Assembly: GCA_028752905.1 (NCBI GenBank)
Contig: JAQNBH010000002.1
Span: 31,542,238-31,606,237, forward strand
DNA length: 64,000 nucleotides
Source: Cladorhizidae sp. MBARI D1340-BT2
Lineage: Eukaryota; Porifera; Demospongiae; Poecilosclerida; Cladorhizidae
Reading direction: 5' to 3'
The translations under genes and the position numbers were made by a program. Of the stretch, positions 49,806 through 61,440 are shown in pieces. The notes under the pieces are model-generated. The model searched no databases and was not told the DNA's origin. It saw nothing but the letters and a program-made list of their open reading frames with translations. Each line of letters begins with the position of its first letter. The stretch's first letter is position 1.

Positions 49806-52800
49806 TTCTAATATGGTGGTCAAGGGAGGTGGATTTGAAGGTAGTGTTGGGAACGAAGAAGTTTGATGTGCTGGGATTAGCGGAGACATTTTTGCAGAAG
49901 GAGGATGAGGTGAGTGTGGCAGGATATGAGTGGTACGGCAGGAATAGAGAGGGTGGCAGGCGGGCGAGTGGAGGTGTGGGAGTTCTGGTGCATGAGAGTT
50001 TGGAATCTAGGGTGAGGAAGTCAAGAGAAGGTTTGCTGTGGGTGGAGTTAAGTGGAGCGGGGAGAAGAAAAACCATGGTAGGGGTAGTGTATGTGAACCC
50101 AGAAGGAGTGAGAGTGAGTGAGACGGAGGTATTGTTTGAGGTATTGCAGGAGGATGTGGTGAAGTATGAAGAGAAAGGGTTCGATGTTGTTATGATGGGG
50201 GACTTCAATGCAAAGATTGGAGGACAACCCAAACAGTAATGGAAGGCGGTTGTTGGAGTTGGTTGGAGGTCTGGTTGTGGGGAACGAGTTGCAGTGCTGT
50301 GAGGGCAGGTGGACGTGGGAATGTGGGGAGAGAAAGTCGGTCATAGACTATATGTTGTTTAGTGAGGACATGGATGTAGCTAGGGTGGTAGTTGAGGACT
50401 CAGGCAAGCTGGATGTGGGGTCGGACCATAACATTATTTGGGGAGAAATTACGTGGGGTAGGAGAGAGGTACAAGTGAGAAGAGAGCAACATAAATGGAG
50501 AGTTGACAATAGGCTAGACTGGATGGAGTATCAGGAGGCAGTGGAGGAAATGTTCATGGGGTAGGAAGAGGAGGTGAGAGAGCTTGAGCAAGTTGGGAGG
50601 AAACATAGTTGAAGAGGTGTGGGGTAGGTGGAAGGAGAAAGTTTTGGCTGCAGCGGAGAAAGGAATTGGAAGGAAGAAGATTACAGACAGGTCAGAGGGA
50701 TGGTGGTCAGGGGGTGTGGAGTGGTTGATTGGTGTCAGGATGGAGAAATGTAAGAGGCTAAGGGAAGCCAGGAAGAGAGGGGAGAGAGAGGCTACTTAAG
50801 ACAACTATGGGATGACTATAGAGAAGCAAGAAAGGAAGTGAAAAAGACTATTAGGATAGAGAAGAAGGAATTGAGGAAGAGAACTATAAAGAAGATTAGA
50901 GAGCAGGGTGGGACTAGTTGTAAGCTGTTTTGGAATGATTTAAGAGCAAAGAGGAAGGAGAGAAGGATAAAAGGAGTGAGAGATGAAGAGGGAAGGATGG
51001 GAGAGTAGGAAGTCGAGGTGTTGGAGGTGATGGCAAAACACTGGGAAGAGCTGGGGAGGAAAAAAGAGGATGCCACAGTACAAGAAGTAGAGATGGGAGA
51101 AGTGGGTGGGCATGAGCTGGGTATGTGTGAAGAAGTAAGCTGGGAAGAAGTAGTAGAGGTATTAAAGTGTTTGAAGAGAGGAAAGGCACCAGGCCCTGAT
51201 GGAATGTTGAATGAGATGCTGATGTATGGAGGTAGAAGGTTGGTGGAAGTGATGGTGCAGGTGATGAATGTGGTGATGAGGATTGAGTGCTGCCCAGTGG
51301 ACTGGAAGAGGAGTTTACTAGTACCTCTCCACAAGGATGGTGACGAGGATGAAGTATAGGGGAATTTCATTGTGTTGTAATGTGGTGAAGGTGTTTGCGA
51401 GAGTGTTGGCAAGGAGGTTGGGAGTGTTCGCTGAGGATAAGATTTTGACGGAAGCACAAGGAGGATTTAGGAGACAGAGGAGATGTTCAGACCAGTGGTT
51501 GGTGTTAAGAGGAGTTTGTGAAGTGAGGAAGAGCGAGAAAAAAGCTTCATATCTGGCTTTCCTGGATATAAGTAAGGCATATGACAGTGTGTGGAGGGAG
51601 GGACTGTGGCAGAAGTTGAGGCAGATGGAGTAGAAGAGAAGCTTGTGAGGACATGTGTAGGATTGTATAGTGGGGTGGAGACGACGGTGGTATTGAATGG
51701 AAGGAGGTCAAGGTGGTTCACTGTGGAGAATGGACTTAGGCAGGGATGTCCTTTGTCTCCACTTCTTTTCAATATATATCTGATGGGAATGGCAGAGGAA
51801 TTGGAGAGAGCTGAGCTAGGAGTCAAAGTGGAAGGCTGCTGGTGTGGGGCACTCATGTATGCAGATGATGTTGTTCTTCTGGCTGACTCAGGGGTGGAAC
51901 TGCAAGCTATGTTGGATGTGGTACAGGCGTATGTGTTAAGGTGGAAGATGAAATTTAATAGCAAGAAGAGCAAGGTCATGGTAGTAGGGAAGAAGGAATC
52001 AGAAGTGCATTGGAGGATTGGTGAGGAGATATTGGAAGAGGTCAAAGAATTCAAGTACTTAGGAATATGGTTTGATAGGAAGCTAAGGGGTAATGTTCAG
52101 TTAGAGAAGATGGCAAAGAAGGCAGAAGAGTGGGTTGGAAAGGTAATATGGATGAGTAGAGTGAATGGGCAGGTGGAAGTAGACAGAGGAAGAATGGTGT
52201 GGGAGTTTCTAGCGAGACCCAGTATGGAGCATGCAGCCGAAGTGTGGTGGACAGGAGGACGGAATGCTCGCAAGAAGTTGGAGTCAGCACAGATGAGAGT
52301 GGGTAGGAGACTGTTGGGGGCAAGTGATACAGTAGCAGGAGTGGCAATACGGGGAGATATGGGGTGGAGGAAGCTAGAGGAGAGGAGGGAAGAGATGAAG
52401 GTTTTGTTTGGCAAGAGATTAGAGGTGTTGGAACAGAGCAGATTGGTTAAAGTTGTTGTAAATAAACTACGAGAGGATGGAGGAATTGGATGGTGGGAAG
52501 AATATGAGATCTTGAGGAGAAAGTACAAGATAAACAACGAGGTTGGGTTAGTGCGCAAGTGGAAGGGGAAAGTGAAGGTGAGAAATGAGAAGGACTGGGA
52601 GGAGGAAGTAGACGGGAAAAGTACGCTGAATTATTATAAATCGGCAAAGAATGGTGCAGGGGTGGAGAGGTATGTGAGGTCCATGCATGGTCAGGAAGGT
52701 GTGCGGCTGCAATTTAGACTGAGGACTGCATCAGCTGGGTTGTTAGAGGATAAGAAGAGATGTGGGATAGTTAGTGATGAGAGGTGTATAATGTGTGATA

Positions 52801-53139
52801 GTGGAGCAGGGGAGGATGTGGAACATTGCTTGGTGACATGCGGGGAATTTGAGAGGGATCGGCTGGTTCTGATAGATGAGGTACGCAGAATTGCAGGGGC
52901 AAGATAGTGGCTGGATGAATTAAGAAGAGTGAGTAAGGATGGAAAGGTGGCATTGCTTTTGGGGAAAGATGTGGAGGGAGTAAGTGATGCAGTGATGGAG
53001 GAGGTGGGTGAGTGTGTTATGTATTGGGTAGGGAAGTGGTGGCAGAGGAGAAAGGATGGTCAGCTGAGGAATGATCTTTGGTCCACTCCTGTCCCCCCCT
53101 TCCTGAGCAGCGGGACACTTCGACTTCTTTTTAAAATAT
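49806..53139 (+). pseudogene. 5'-truncated APE-type LINE (non-LTR retrotransposon) ORF2
   Basis: Endonuclease motifs in order: LGLAETF (about 49.88 kb), GDFNAKIG (50198), SDHN (50421). Then the reverse transcriptase: GKAPGPDG (51180), EAQGGFR, FLDISKAYDSVW, GLRQGCPLSPLLFNIYL and the catalytic YADD (51858-51869, intact). C-terminally there is a Cys-rich segment CIMCDSGAGEDVEHC (about 52.8 kb). The longest open piece is 51591-52907 (438 codons). The ORF changes frame at about 50.22, 50.57, 50.8, 51.35 and 51.6 kb and has stops at 50562, 51006 and 52906, so it is dead. No ORF1, 5' UTR or poly-A tail was found. There is no RNase H. Clade not settled (Jockey/CR1-like or RTE-like are options). The sense strand is extremely poor in C. 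Confidence 0.92.
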
Positions 53140-53965
53140 AGATTGTTATTAGGTTAGTTACTAAATAGTTTCACACTGTGCTGTATTATACATGTGATGG
53201 CCTTAACAGGCTCAGCAATATATTATAGCAACATTAAATCATTAAACGCGCACTGATTTACGCGGGTCAGGTACATGATCCGCTCTATACTACTACACGG
53301 TCTCTACGAGTCTACGACACAAGCTGGCTGCCTGCTCAAAGCTACAATTTGCAATAGCAAGCAGCACCTTATTCTCGTGATAGTGGTCATGTGATCTCAC
53401 ATGACGGTGTCCAAAATTATTGACTCGGCATCAAATTCCGTGTTTGACTGATTATCTTAGCTTGCTGCCTTGCTAGCTTGCTGGTAAAGCTGTGTTGGTT
53501 GGGGGGGGGGGGGCGACGCCCCCTCGGCCTTAGTACCGCCGGTGGACTCGGAGGGGTGTCCTCCAAAGAGCGCCACTGAGGCATCTTAGCCGCAGTTGCT
53601 AAGGCATCCACAGCTCCAAAGGCGATGGACGGGAAAAACTGGTTGGTAACGCAAGATCCTGGCAACCAGGTGGCGAGACGTGTCAAGAGAGCTGAGGTAG
53701 GCAGCTGGTGCATGGAGACTAGGTTGCTACGGTAACTAAAGAAATTCCCGTATTTTCATTCCGTTAACGCGGCAGCTTACTGTGGCTAGGATAGCTTCTA
53801 TACCCTGAAAGTTTGTAAGAAGATAGACAAAGATTCAAGATGCCTCTGAGGTACTTATTGAAAAATTCATGGTTCATAACTGTAGTAGCTATTGCACAAA
53901 CTCACTTTTTGCGTGAAGTGGGCCGATCCTATAACAGCGTGTGCTTGTAGCTCGCCATACCCTGA
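53140..53965. other. no gene; GC-richer stretch with a poly-G tract
   Basis: The minus-strand open frame 53417-53713 has no domain and crosses the G13 tract at 53501-53513. Otherwise nothing is recognised. Confidence 0.5.
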
Positions 53966-54073
53966 CACAAGCGTCCAGGATACGAGTCTGGTATTGAAAA
54001 CTGGGTAGTTACGTGAACGTCAGTAGTCAGAAACGCAATGGTGCACCAGCGCCTTATTGCTACTGAGAAGACG
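53966..54073. repeat. orphan copy of the paralogue upstream block
   Basis: About 108 bases matching 37761-37880 (the distal part of the block upstream of paralogue 1): ACAAGCGTCCAGGATACGAG, GTGAACGTCAGTAGT and GGTGCACCAGCGCCTTATTG appear in the same order. About 15 bases are missing before GGTGCACC. No gene of the 12-cysteine family lies next to it. Confidence 0.8.
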
Positions 54074-54114
54074 GATTCAGTTGTAAAAAAAAACAGAACA
54101 CAGATCTCAGAATC

Positions 54115-54357
54115 TTGCAAGAAGCGAAGAATTCAGATGGTTGGTTTCACCAATTTCTTGAGAGAGAGCCACAGCTTCACTTATATAAAGGAGATGCTAC
54201 AGTTTATATGTGCATGGACGTAGTGGCTAGCCAGCTACTTCAAACTCCTGAAAGAATAGCTACTAGAAGAAAACAACTTAGTGAACAAACCTGTGCACAT
54301 TCAACTCTGCAAGACCTATGTTTGATGCTGTCATTTGTTGCACGGAAAATATATTAA
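54115..54357 (+). pseudogene. possible pogo/Tigger-type transposase fragment
   Basis: An 80-codon plus-strand frame begins DGWFHQFLEREPQLHLYKG and DATVYMCMD. Its start resembles the CENP-B/Tc5-type DNA-binding region of pogo-superfamily transposases. The rest (VVASQLLQTPERIATRRKQL) fits nothing I know. No DDE domain follows. Low-confidence call; it may be an unrelated open frame. Confidence 0.35.
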
Positions 54358-54746
54358 TTCTATAATATATGAATTTAGTGGAAGAGAGAGCTTTTGTTTA
54401 TTTATTTTTTATTCTACTCATGTGTCACATAGAGACAGATGTTTCATAATACAAATAAGAAACTCCATGCATTTTTAAGGAGGAGTGGACTGTCTTAGAC
54501 TTTTACCTTTCTTAATCTTATTAATAAAGTGACAACTCTATATGTCTTTATGTTTGGGTCCCATGGTTGACCAAATCACTGGCCCCAGTCCTTTCAAATT
54601 TGACATGGAGGTAGGTTTTGACCCAGAATAGGCTATCTGATGTTGGTCTCCTAAGTAAAATGAGGTATCTGGAGGCCATGTTCGAGGTTGGGAGAGTTGT
54701 TGCGGGTATAAGGAGGCGGCATCTTACAGATAAACAAAAGTAGTCT
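54358..54746. other. no gene seen
   Basis: AT-rich, no domain or clear repeat. Confidence 0.5.
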
Positions 54747-54944
54747 GTATCTAGCTATATCTAAACTGTAGATTCCATATATAACTACACCTAGAGTATG
54801 TTTGTGTATCTAGCTACATCAAGACTATGGTTCTGTGTCTAGCTTTTCATAGACTATAGGTTCTGTTTCCAGCTACACCTAGACTATAGGGTCTGCAACT
54901 AGTTGTGCCTAGATTATTGGTTCTGTATCTAGTTACATTATTCT
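54747..54944. repeat. degenerate 30-bp tandem repeat, about 6.6 copies
   Basis: Units start GT(A/G)TCTAGCTA and end ACTATAGGTTCT, diverged by up to a third of positions. An old minisatellite, unrelated in sequence to the other arrays here. Confidence 0.85.
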
Positions 54945-55259
54945 TTATTAACCCAGGCAATGCTGTGTACATCAGCTAGTGAACTATATTTTATTGCATG
55001 ATAGTCACTTATATTTTTCTCGTCACACATTTGTAACACACATTTGTAACGTGACCCGACATCATCAAATTGCAATACTTCACTCTGCTACTAGCCATGT
55101 TTTGAAAAATCACTCCTTTCTGCTTTGAGAGAAAAGTGCTACAAAGAGAATAGGTTGTTTTAAGTCAAGTTGCTGAATTTTAACAATGAGACCAAGTATA
55201 GTGTTAAAGCAGGTTCTTTAAGTTGTTACCACTATGAAAACTGCTGCACACTTATTGTT
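54945..55259. other. no gene; region before the Gypsy gag remnant
   Basis: Contains a short direct repeat CACACATTTGTAAC (55024-55052). A 5' LTR or leader could lie here, but no terminal motif was identified. Confidence 0.4.
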
Positions 55260-56690
55260 CCTGAAACTTTTACAGGTGAAAGAAGCTTGGAAGATTGGAC
55301 TGACCATTTTTAAAGTGCAGTTGCAGTCAACAAATGGGAGGTATGTGACAAACTCTTGCAGCCACAGGTAAGGTTGACCAGGCATGCACAGAGGTATACC
55401 AAAAATTAAAAAAGCGGAAAACAAGGGAAGGCTACTAGATGTGCAGATGGAGCTTTCAGGAGAAGTTTTAAACTACTTGTACAACATGACTGAACAGAGT
55501 TTTATGCCAGAAGAAAAAGTAAAGCTAAAGACTGGCAGTCTTTTACAGAAGACATAAAGATACTAACCAACCGAGTATTTTCCAGTCAGGAAAGGTCAGA
55601 AACCCCTAGCCTTTGACATGCTACTGAAGAGATACACTGTTGTTCAGATGATTCATCAATCACATGCATTCGCTGTGAGAAACACATTAGTAGTGAGTGT
55701 GAATGCATTGTATTGTTCAATACTTAATTTCGCCAGATGAGGAGGGAAGTATTTTGGTTGTGAAGTTGGCACTAAAAACCTTTTCAAAAATATATTTGGA
55801 CATTGGAAAGAAAACATAATTTGATTTGAGGGGACACTTCTTCAGGTATATGGCATTGCACACATTCAACTTGGGATAAGAAAAAAGACCTTCCAACTTG
55901 AAGTGGTGGTGGGTTGGACTGGACTGTTGATACAATTCTATATAGCTGTGGACTATCTGGAAATAATTACATTATTGATGTAACGAGTATGCTCCAACTT
56001 AGATATTGTCATTCATCAGTACTGTATTCTTTTATGGGGATTACCAGGTTGCTTGGAGCTATTATGAAAGATACCTTGAAAATAACAGCTTATCTCATTG
56101 ATGGAAAACTAGTGTAACGGGCTCTAGATTATGTGATACTGGCCTTGTAGTAGTTGCAACCACTCAAAAATACAGAAGTTATTCTCTACAATGTAAAGGA
56201 AATCACACCCTGACAACCAGAGGAAGAAATAGCCAGTGTGAGCATTGCTGGAGCTCAACCAATCAAAAACACATACTTCAATAGATCCTCTCGAAACTGG
56301 TAAAGCACTTATGGAACCTTTGACACTACACAGTCTATTAATGGAGTATGCTGACAATTTTTCCACACAACAATGAACAAGCTAAAGTACAGTTTCCAAT
56401 TGATACTGGGAATTCTGCACCAATCAGACAACAAATGCAGAGAGTAGCTACCACCAGCCAAAGAAGAAGAATCAAAAACACTTTGTAGGAAATGCTGGTC
56501 CAGTATGTCATTCAACCAACTAATAGCATAGGGGCTTCCTTTGTTGTTCTTGTTGAAAAGAAAGGTTGATTCACAAGATTGTACATCAAGCACAGGAAGG
56601 TGGAATGTGAATTCAAATGATGTTCACCCACTTATATGCTTTGATGGTACCTTAGATACACTGAGTGACTCAAACATGTCCCTTTCCATT
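55260..56690 (+). pseudogene. Gypsy-type LTR retrotransposon remnant, gag to start of RT
   Basis: At 55260 the plus strand reads PETFTGERSLEDWTDHF, then VNKWEVCDKLLQP and SFTEDIKILTNRVFSSQ, a capsid-type gag. At about 56335 LLMEYADNFST opens the pol region, followed by FPIDTGNSAPIRQQMQRVA, VIQPTNSIGASFVVLVEKK and a degraded form of the segment leading to RT motif (DVHPLICFDGTLDTLSDSN). These are the first RT blocks of Gypsy pol. Between them (55.6-56.3 kb) gag end and protease are too decayed to recognise. Catalytic YxDD, RNase H and integrase are absent. Frameshifts and stops occur throughout. Confidence 0.75.
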
Positions 56691-57040
56691 TAGAGAGTAA
56701 ACTCTGGTTGCAGCAAGAAAATGATTTCATGCTCAGGAATGTAATGGAGCACAGTGTTTGCAGCCATTTTTATAACCATCCCTGCAGCAGCCATGGAGAT
56801 TGCAGAGCTCCCTGATAATGACAAAACTTCTGTGAGGACACCACACATAAAGGAGGATGGAGGATGTGTGTGGACAATTACTTGGAACAATACATCGGTG
56901 TACTCAGTAATCATAGACATCTAAATGGTTGTGGCTAGACAGATATAACAGTATGATTGGTTATGTAACTTGTGACTATGTTAGCCGATCTTATATTGTA
57001 ATAATTGTGAGAGGAACCTAGAAGCCTCTACAAGGACACC
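56691..57040. other. no gene recognised
   Basis: Between the two Gypsy remnants. It could include LTR sequence of either; no long direct repeat pair was found. Confidence 0.4.
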
Positions 57041-57180
57041 AAGGAAACCAACCTACTAATTCTGGTCCTAGGTCATAATTGTAAATGCTATATAAAGGAA
57101 CCAGGGAACCAACTTATTCATTCTGGTGCTGAGTCATAATTGTAAATGTTCTAAATGGTGTTCAGTCATAATTAGATATT
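57041..57180. repeat. 61-62-bp imperfect tandem repeat, about 2.3 copies
   Basis: GGAAACCAAC...TCTGGT and GTCATAATTGTAAATG recur with a period of about 61. The TATATAAAGG at 57089-57098 could be a TATA box, making this a candidate LTR promoter for the element starting near 57.28 kb. Confidence 0.55.
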
Positions 57181-57276
57181 AAACCAAAGCACCATTATCA
57201 AGCATATGGAGGATGACAGAGCAGACACAGTAGACTGACAGGTGAAAGATTATTCAGCAGTTATAAGGCAAATCAT

Positions 57277-59480
57277 TTGCGGTTGGTGACAGCAAATGAC
57301 CGAACCAAGTCATCAAGACAGAGACCTCAGACGTCCATCTACTTACAGCAGACAGAAAGTATCAGAAGTCAACTGACAGCTCGTCTTGGAGTACATTTTT
57401 TAGCAAGGAGACTGGAGAGAAATATCATACAGGTTAAGGGAGAGTACCAATTCCCCCTCAAGATGACATTTATGGATGACAATGACCAAGTGGGTCAGAG
57501 AAAGAAGCAGGGAGAGAGTGATTGACATCAAGCGCCTGGTAACCCCAATGAGCTCATTGCAAAGCCCAAGCAATCCATGATTGAGGCAATCACAAAAGGT
57601 AAGGAACAAATGGAGGAAAGGATCATGAAGCATGGAGAGAACAGCAGGGAGAAGAGAAGAAACTGAGGAGAGAAGAAGAAAAAATATGGTATTCCTTAGA
57701 GCAAGCAAGGAACGTGAAGGACAAACAGAGGGAATGGAGAGAGGAGCCAGAACTATAGAAAGAGAAGATCAAACTGATGAGAGAGAATGACCAGAGATGG
57801 AGAGAGGAGGAGGACAAATGCTTCCAAAAGAGGAAGGAATGTTGCAAAGAAAATGATGATAGAACAGGGAAGAGACCCAGCTCCAACAGGCATGACAGAT
57901 CCTGGTGAACAACAAGTTGGAGGCAGAGAAAGAAGCCAAATGGATGGAAAAAGGAGTACCAGATGCCAAGTTCAAGGAGAGCAAGAGGGTAGATGCCTTC
58001 CTCTACATGTTTCAGGAATACATGCAGACTTTTGGAGTGACTCAACCATACTGGAGAGTCAATCTAGTGCCACTCCTGACAGACCAGCTCAGGAAATTTA
58101 TGTGACAATCCAGGAGGAAACCCAGACAGACTTTCTCAGCATCAAGGCTGCATTTCTGCAGTATTTTGACATAAATATAGATATTCGCAGGAGGAGGTGG
58201 TACCAGTCCAACATGAAGAAGACGTAGGAGGCATGAATTGACTTCTACTGAAGTGTCTCCATTTTGAAGATCAAGTGGCTGAAAGGACACGAGACCAGAC
58301 AGCAAGTGGTGGAAGTTACCACTGTGGAAAACATGCTGACATGAATGGCAGACAAGTGGAGGACTTGGGTCAGAGACAGGAAACCCACATCCAGAAGAGA
58401 GATCATGTACTTTACCTGAGTAACTGTATCTGGCAGACCTATCAGGAGAGGAACCCTACTGCCATACAGATGTTCCTCACAACAGTAGGCGAGCTACCCA
58501 GCAGAAGACAAGGGAAGGTCACCCCGAGGTCCATGATAAGACAGAGCTGAGACAGAGAGAATCCAAACCCAGACACAGCCCAAGTTTGATCCAGCCATGG
58601 TTCCAATGTGCTTTATTTGCCATCAGCATGGGCACATAGCCAGTCACTACGTGAAGAAGGCGTCCAACCACCTGGCAAAAACCTCACATCAAGGCCTATG
58701 CTTGTAAGGCTGTATCAGGAACCATGCAGTCAGCCAGATGGTACTTGACCCAAGAGCACCCATGACCATTGTACACTCACGGTGAGTGTCAACAGCAGTA
58801 CTGAGTGGCAGGATCAGAATGTTCATGTCATTCTATGGACCAGCTCAATGTCTCCCACTGACCCTGATGATAGACGACCAGAACCTTGAGCTGGAGGTAG
58901 TTGTGCAGGATAATCTGGTACGATGCATTGCTAGGACTGGATGTACCTTTCATCTGGACCTTGCATGGGTTAGAACTAAGAGGGCAGGACCAGCTGGTCA
59001 ATGGAGAATGATGTCACCCTCAGCATACTCACCTACATGGATGACAAGCTGGAGCAGATGGACAGCCAAGGAGAGTGAAGATGTAGGAGAGGAGGAGGAA
59101 GGCCGCTAACTAAGTGAATTAGCTGACGACTATTCTCATCTAGTTAGAGAGAAGCAGATGAGGAGTCGTATCCAAGAGAGTAGAAGCATGTTTGCCTCTG
59201 TAGCAGATGCCCTGTACTGTTGGATGGGGGGACCAAGAGACTGCAGGAGGGACGTCAGAGAGACCCACCTCTTTCAGATGTTCAGAAGCAGACAGAAGGT
59301 TCAGACAGTGCATATGTGGTAGAAGACAGCCTGGTTTATCCAGACAGAGAGGCAGGAAGGTTAGTGCTACTCATCCTCCCAGCATACAGGGACACTATCC
59401 TGAAGATGGCATAATTATGTCACATATTTGGGCGCAGGAAGAATTAAACACTGACAAAAGCTCAAGCTGAGCAATGCTTG
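57277..59480 (+). pseudogene. Gmr1-like Gypsy remnant: gag, zinc knuckle, protease, integrase start
   Basis: Order along the plus strand: a charged coiled-coil-like region rich in E, K and R (57.5-57.95 kb); a SCAN-like capsid segment (KFKESKRVDAFLYMFQEYM, TQPYWRVNLVPLLTDQL, about 57.97-58.10 kb) continuing in another frame (DFLSIKAAFLQYFDI). Next comes a zinc knuckle CFICHQHGHIASHY (58609-58650) in which the last Cys ligand is Tyr; a protease-proximal region (MIDDQNLELEVVVQDNLVRC, about 58.87 kb); an acidic linker; then at 59.25-59.45 kb RLQEGRQRDPPLSDV, EAGRLVLLI and YRDTILKMA followed by FGRRKN, the zinc-binding start of integrase. No RT lies between protease and integrase. At least four frame changes make it non-functional. 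Confidence 0.72.
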
Positions 59481-60711
59481 CAGACCCAGTGTGCACGTGT
59501 GTATATCTGAGGATATGCATGATATTGACTAAAATGGAGACAAAAATAGGGACTGTTTTGAGAGGTGGCCAGTGGCTAGAGAAAAGAACTAGCTGATGAG
59601 TAGCATCATTGAGACAAGGAAATGGAAGAGTGTATTGTAGTCCATGGCCCAACATGTTATGAGCTAGTTGACAAAGTACATATAACCAATGAAATGGTAG
59701 ACTACAGCCACTCCCCACTCCCCTGCAATCTTGATATCTGGATCCATCCCGATCCAGATGAGAACTATGTGGAATCATTCACAACCATGACATTAAAATA
59801 ATCTGTGCTACTACCTAGCTTGGTAAAGGGTTTAGGTATTGCAGTTATTGATTCTGGTGAAATAAGGCTAATCTTACGACTTTAGAGATATTGATAGGCA
59901 TATGAGGTAAATGAGTCGCAGTGGGTTCAGAAGATAGCACTTTTGGTTAATGACTTGCCATGAATAGTGATAATGACAATGCTGATACAATAGGGATTTA
60001 TGGGACATATTTTGCCAATAGCTAGCTACAATTTTGGAGTACCTACCCATCACACTTTTCAGATAGCTATGTATAATACTGTTAACTCCACTATATCAAA
60101 AGACAGCATAAATTTGGAATAGAATTAGTTATCAAACTTAAATCAGCAGAAATTATTTCACCATCTCTAGCTAAATCTCTGAGCAGGAATGTAGAAAAAG
60201 ACATCCGATAAATTCTATTACTACCATGACTAAGCTCTACAGTTCTATCTAGCAAGATAAGTGAATAGCTACACATTAAAATGATATGACAAATCATAAG
60301 GCAGTTTTTTCCCCCCTTGAAGTCATCATTCTACTCTGGTCTGGATACCTCACCTACTACGTCCTTAACTCCCCAACAGTACGACTATGCCAGGAACTTT
60401 GGTTATTTTTCATTTTAACTTCACATGTCCCTCAATGCCTCGTATCCATTACCAAACTATATGTTCATGTTGAGGTGGCATTCGAAAATACATGGTTTAA
60501 AAATCTAATTGTACTGCAAACCAATCACGATCATTTTATTTTTAATTGCACCGTGTGAAAAATAATGGAAAACCTCATTTTGTTCATTAGCAGCAGGTCC
60601 TTCACTTGCCTCTCTTCTCTACAGTTGATCAGTCACTTAGCCAATTTTAGTATTTTTTCTGCCACTTCAATTAATACTTTACTTTCAATGAACTCTCAGT
60701 TGACATAATAC
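59481..60711. other. no gene recognised
   Basis: About 1.2 kb, AT-rich. The plus-strand open frame 60286-60558 (90 codons) is hydrophobic in places but matches nothing I know and has no signal peptide or repeats. The integrase body of the element to the left is not recognisable here. Confidence 0.5.
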
Positions 60712-60880
60712 ATTAAAATCACCTTTAAATATTCAACTCCAAATTGTATTCACTCGATGTTTCGACTAGATGCTCTAGCCTTCATCAGGAATTAATTATT
60801 CCTGATGAAGGCTAGAGCATCTAGTCCAATTGTCGAGTGAATACAATTTGAAGTTAATTATTGAGTAGGTGATTTTAATT
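60712..60880. mobile_element. foldback MITE, 169 bp, arms of about 82 bp
   Basis: The left arm 60712-60793 is mirrored by 60799-60880 around the 5-base centre TAATT. The inner parts match perfectly (GACTAGATGCTCTAGCC, TTCATCAGGAAT); outer parts have a few mismatches. It would fold into a long hairpin. Motif order links it to 41221-41347. Non-coding. Confidence 0.88.
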
Positions 60881-61440
60881 ACTTGTTTGACGTCATCAGT
60901 ACATGACTTTGTAAAGCGCTGCAAAGAGGCACAATCTTTAAGTTTGAATAGAATATATTCCAGCTATATTGTAATGCTGTGCTTCTGCACCTACTGATAC
61001 TCTTTTGTTCTATGGCTCTACCACTTGTCCACCTGATCAGTTCAGTTTTCCATATTCAATTTAGCTTATTTTCTTTCGCTATATTTGTCAATAATTTAGC
61101 TGAACTAATTATTTTCCAAAGATGTACAATGTGTTGAAGCAGATATATATCTGTATAATAATTTTAACTGACACAAGACAAAGTATTTTGTTAGAAATAA
61201 AAACAAAATGGCCGACTGAGAAATTAATTAATTATTGTTCTTCCTTTCTGTCTTGAAGAGAACCTCTGAAGCCACTCGTGCATCACTTTGCAAAGTAGCA
61301 GTGTTGCAGCTACCGATAAAAGGCTGGGACTTCAATGACGGTGGATAGTTTATGAGTAGATACCAAACTGCTTATCATATTCATAGGTAAATAAATAGCA
61401 TATTCGTAGGTGTGGCCTGTGTTTGGACAGAATTACAGTT
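60881..61440. other. no gene seen
   Basis: AT-rich spacer between two members of the MITE family. Confidence 0.5.

Noticed and set aside
50816..52647. Minus-strand open frames up to 213 codons (Ser/Pro/Thr/Leu-rich)
   Set aside because: These are antisense shadows of the purine-rich LINE; low complexity comes from its C-poor sense strand.
57400..58045. Minus-strand frames rich in Ser, Leu and Phe
   Set aside because: Antisense of the Glu/Lys/Arg-rich coiled-coil part of the plus-strand gag remnant.
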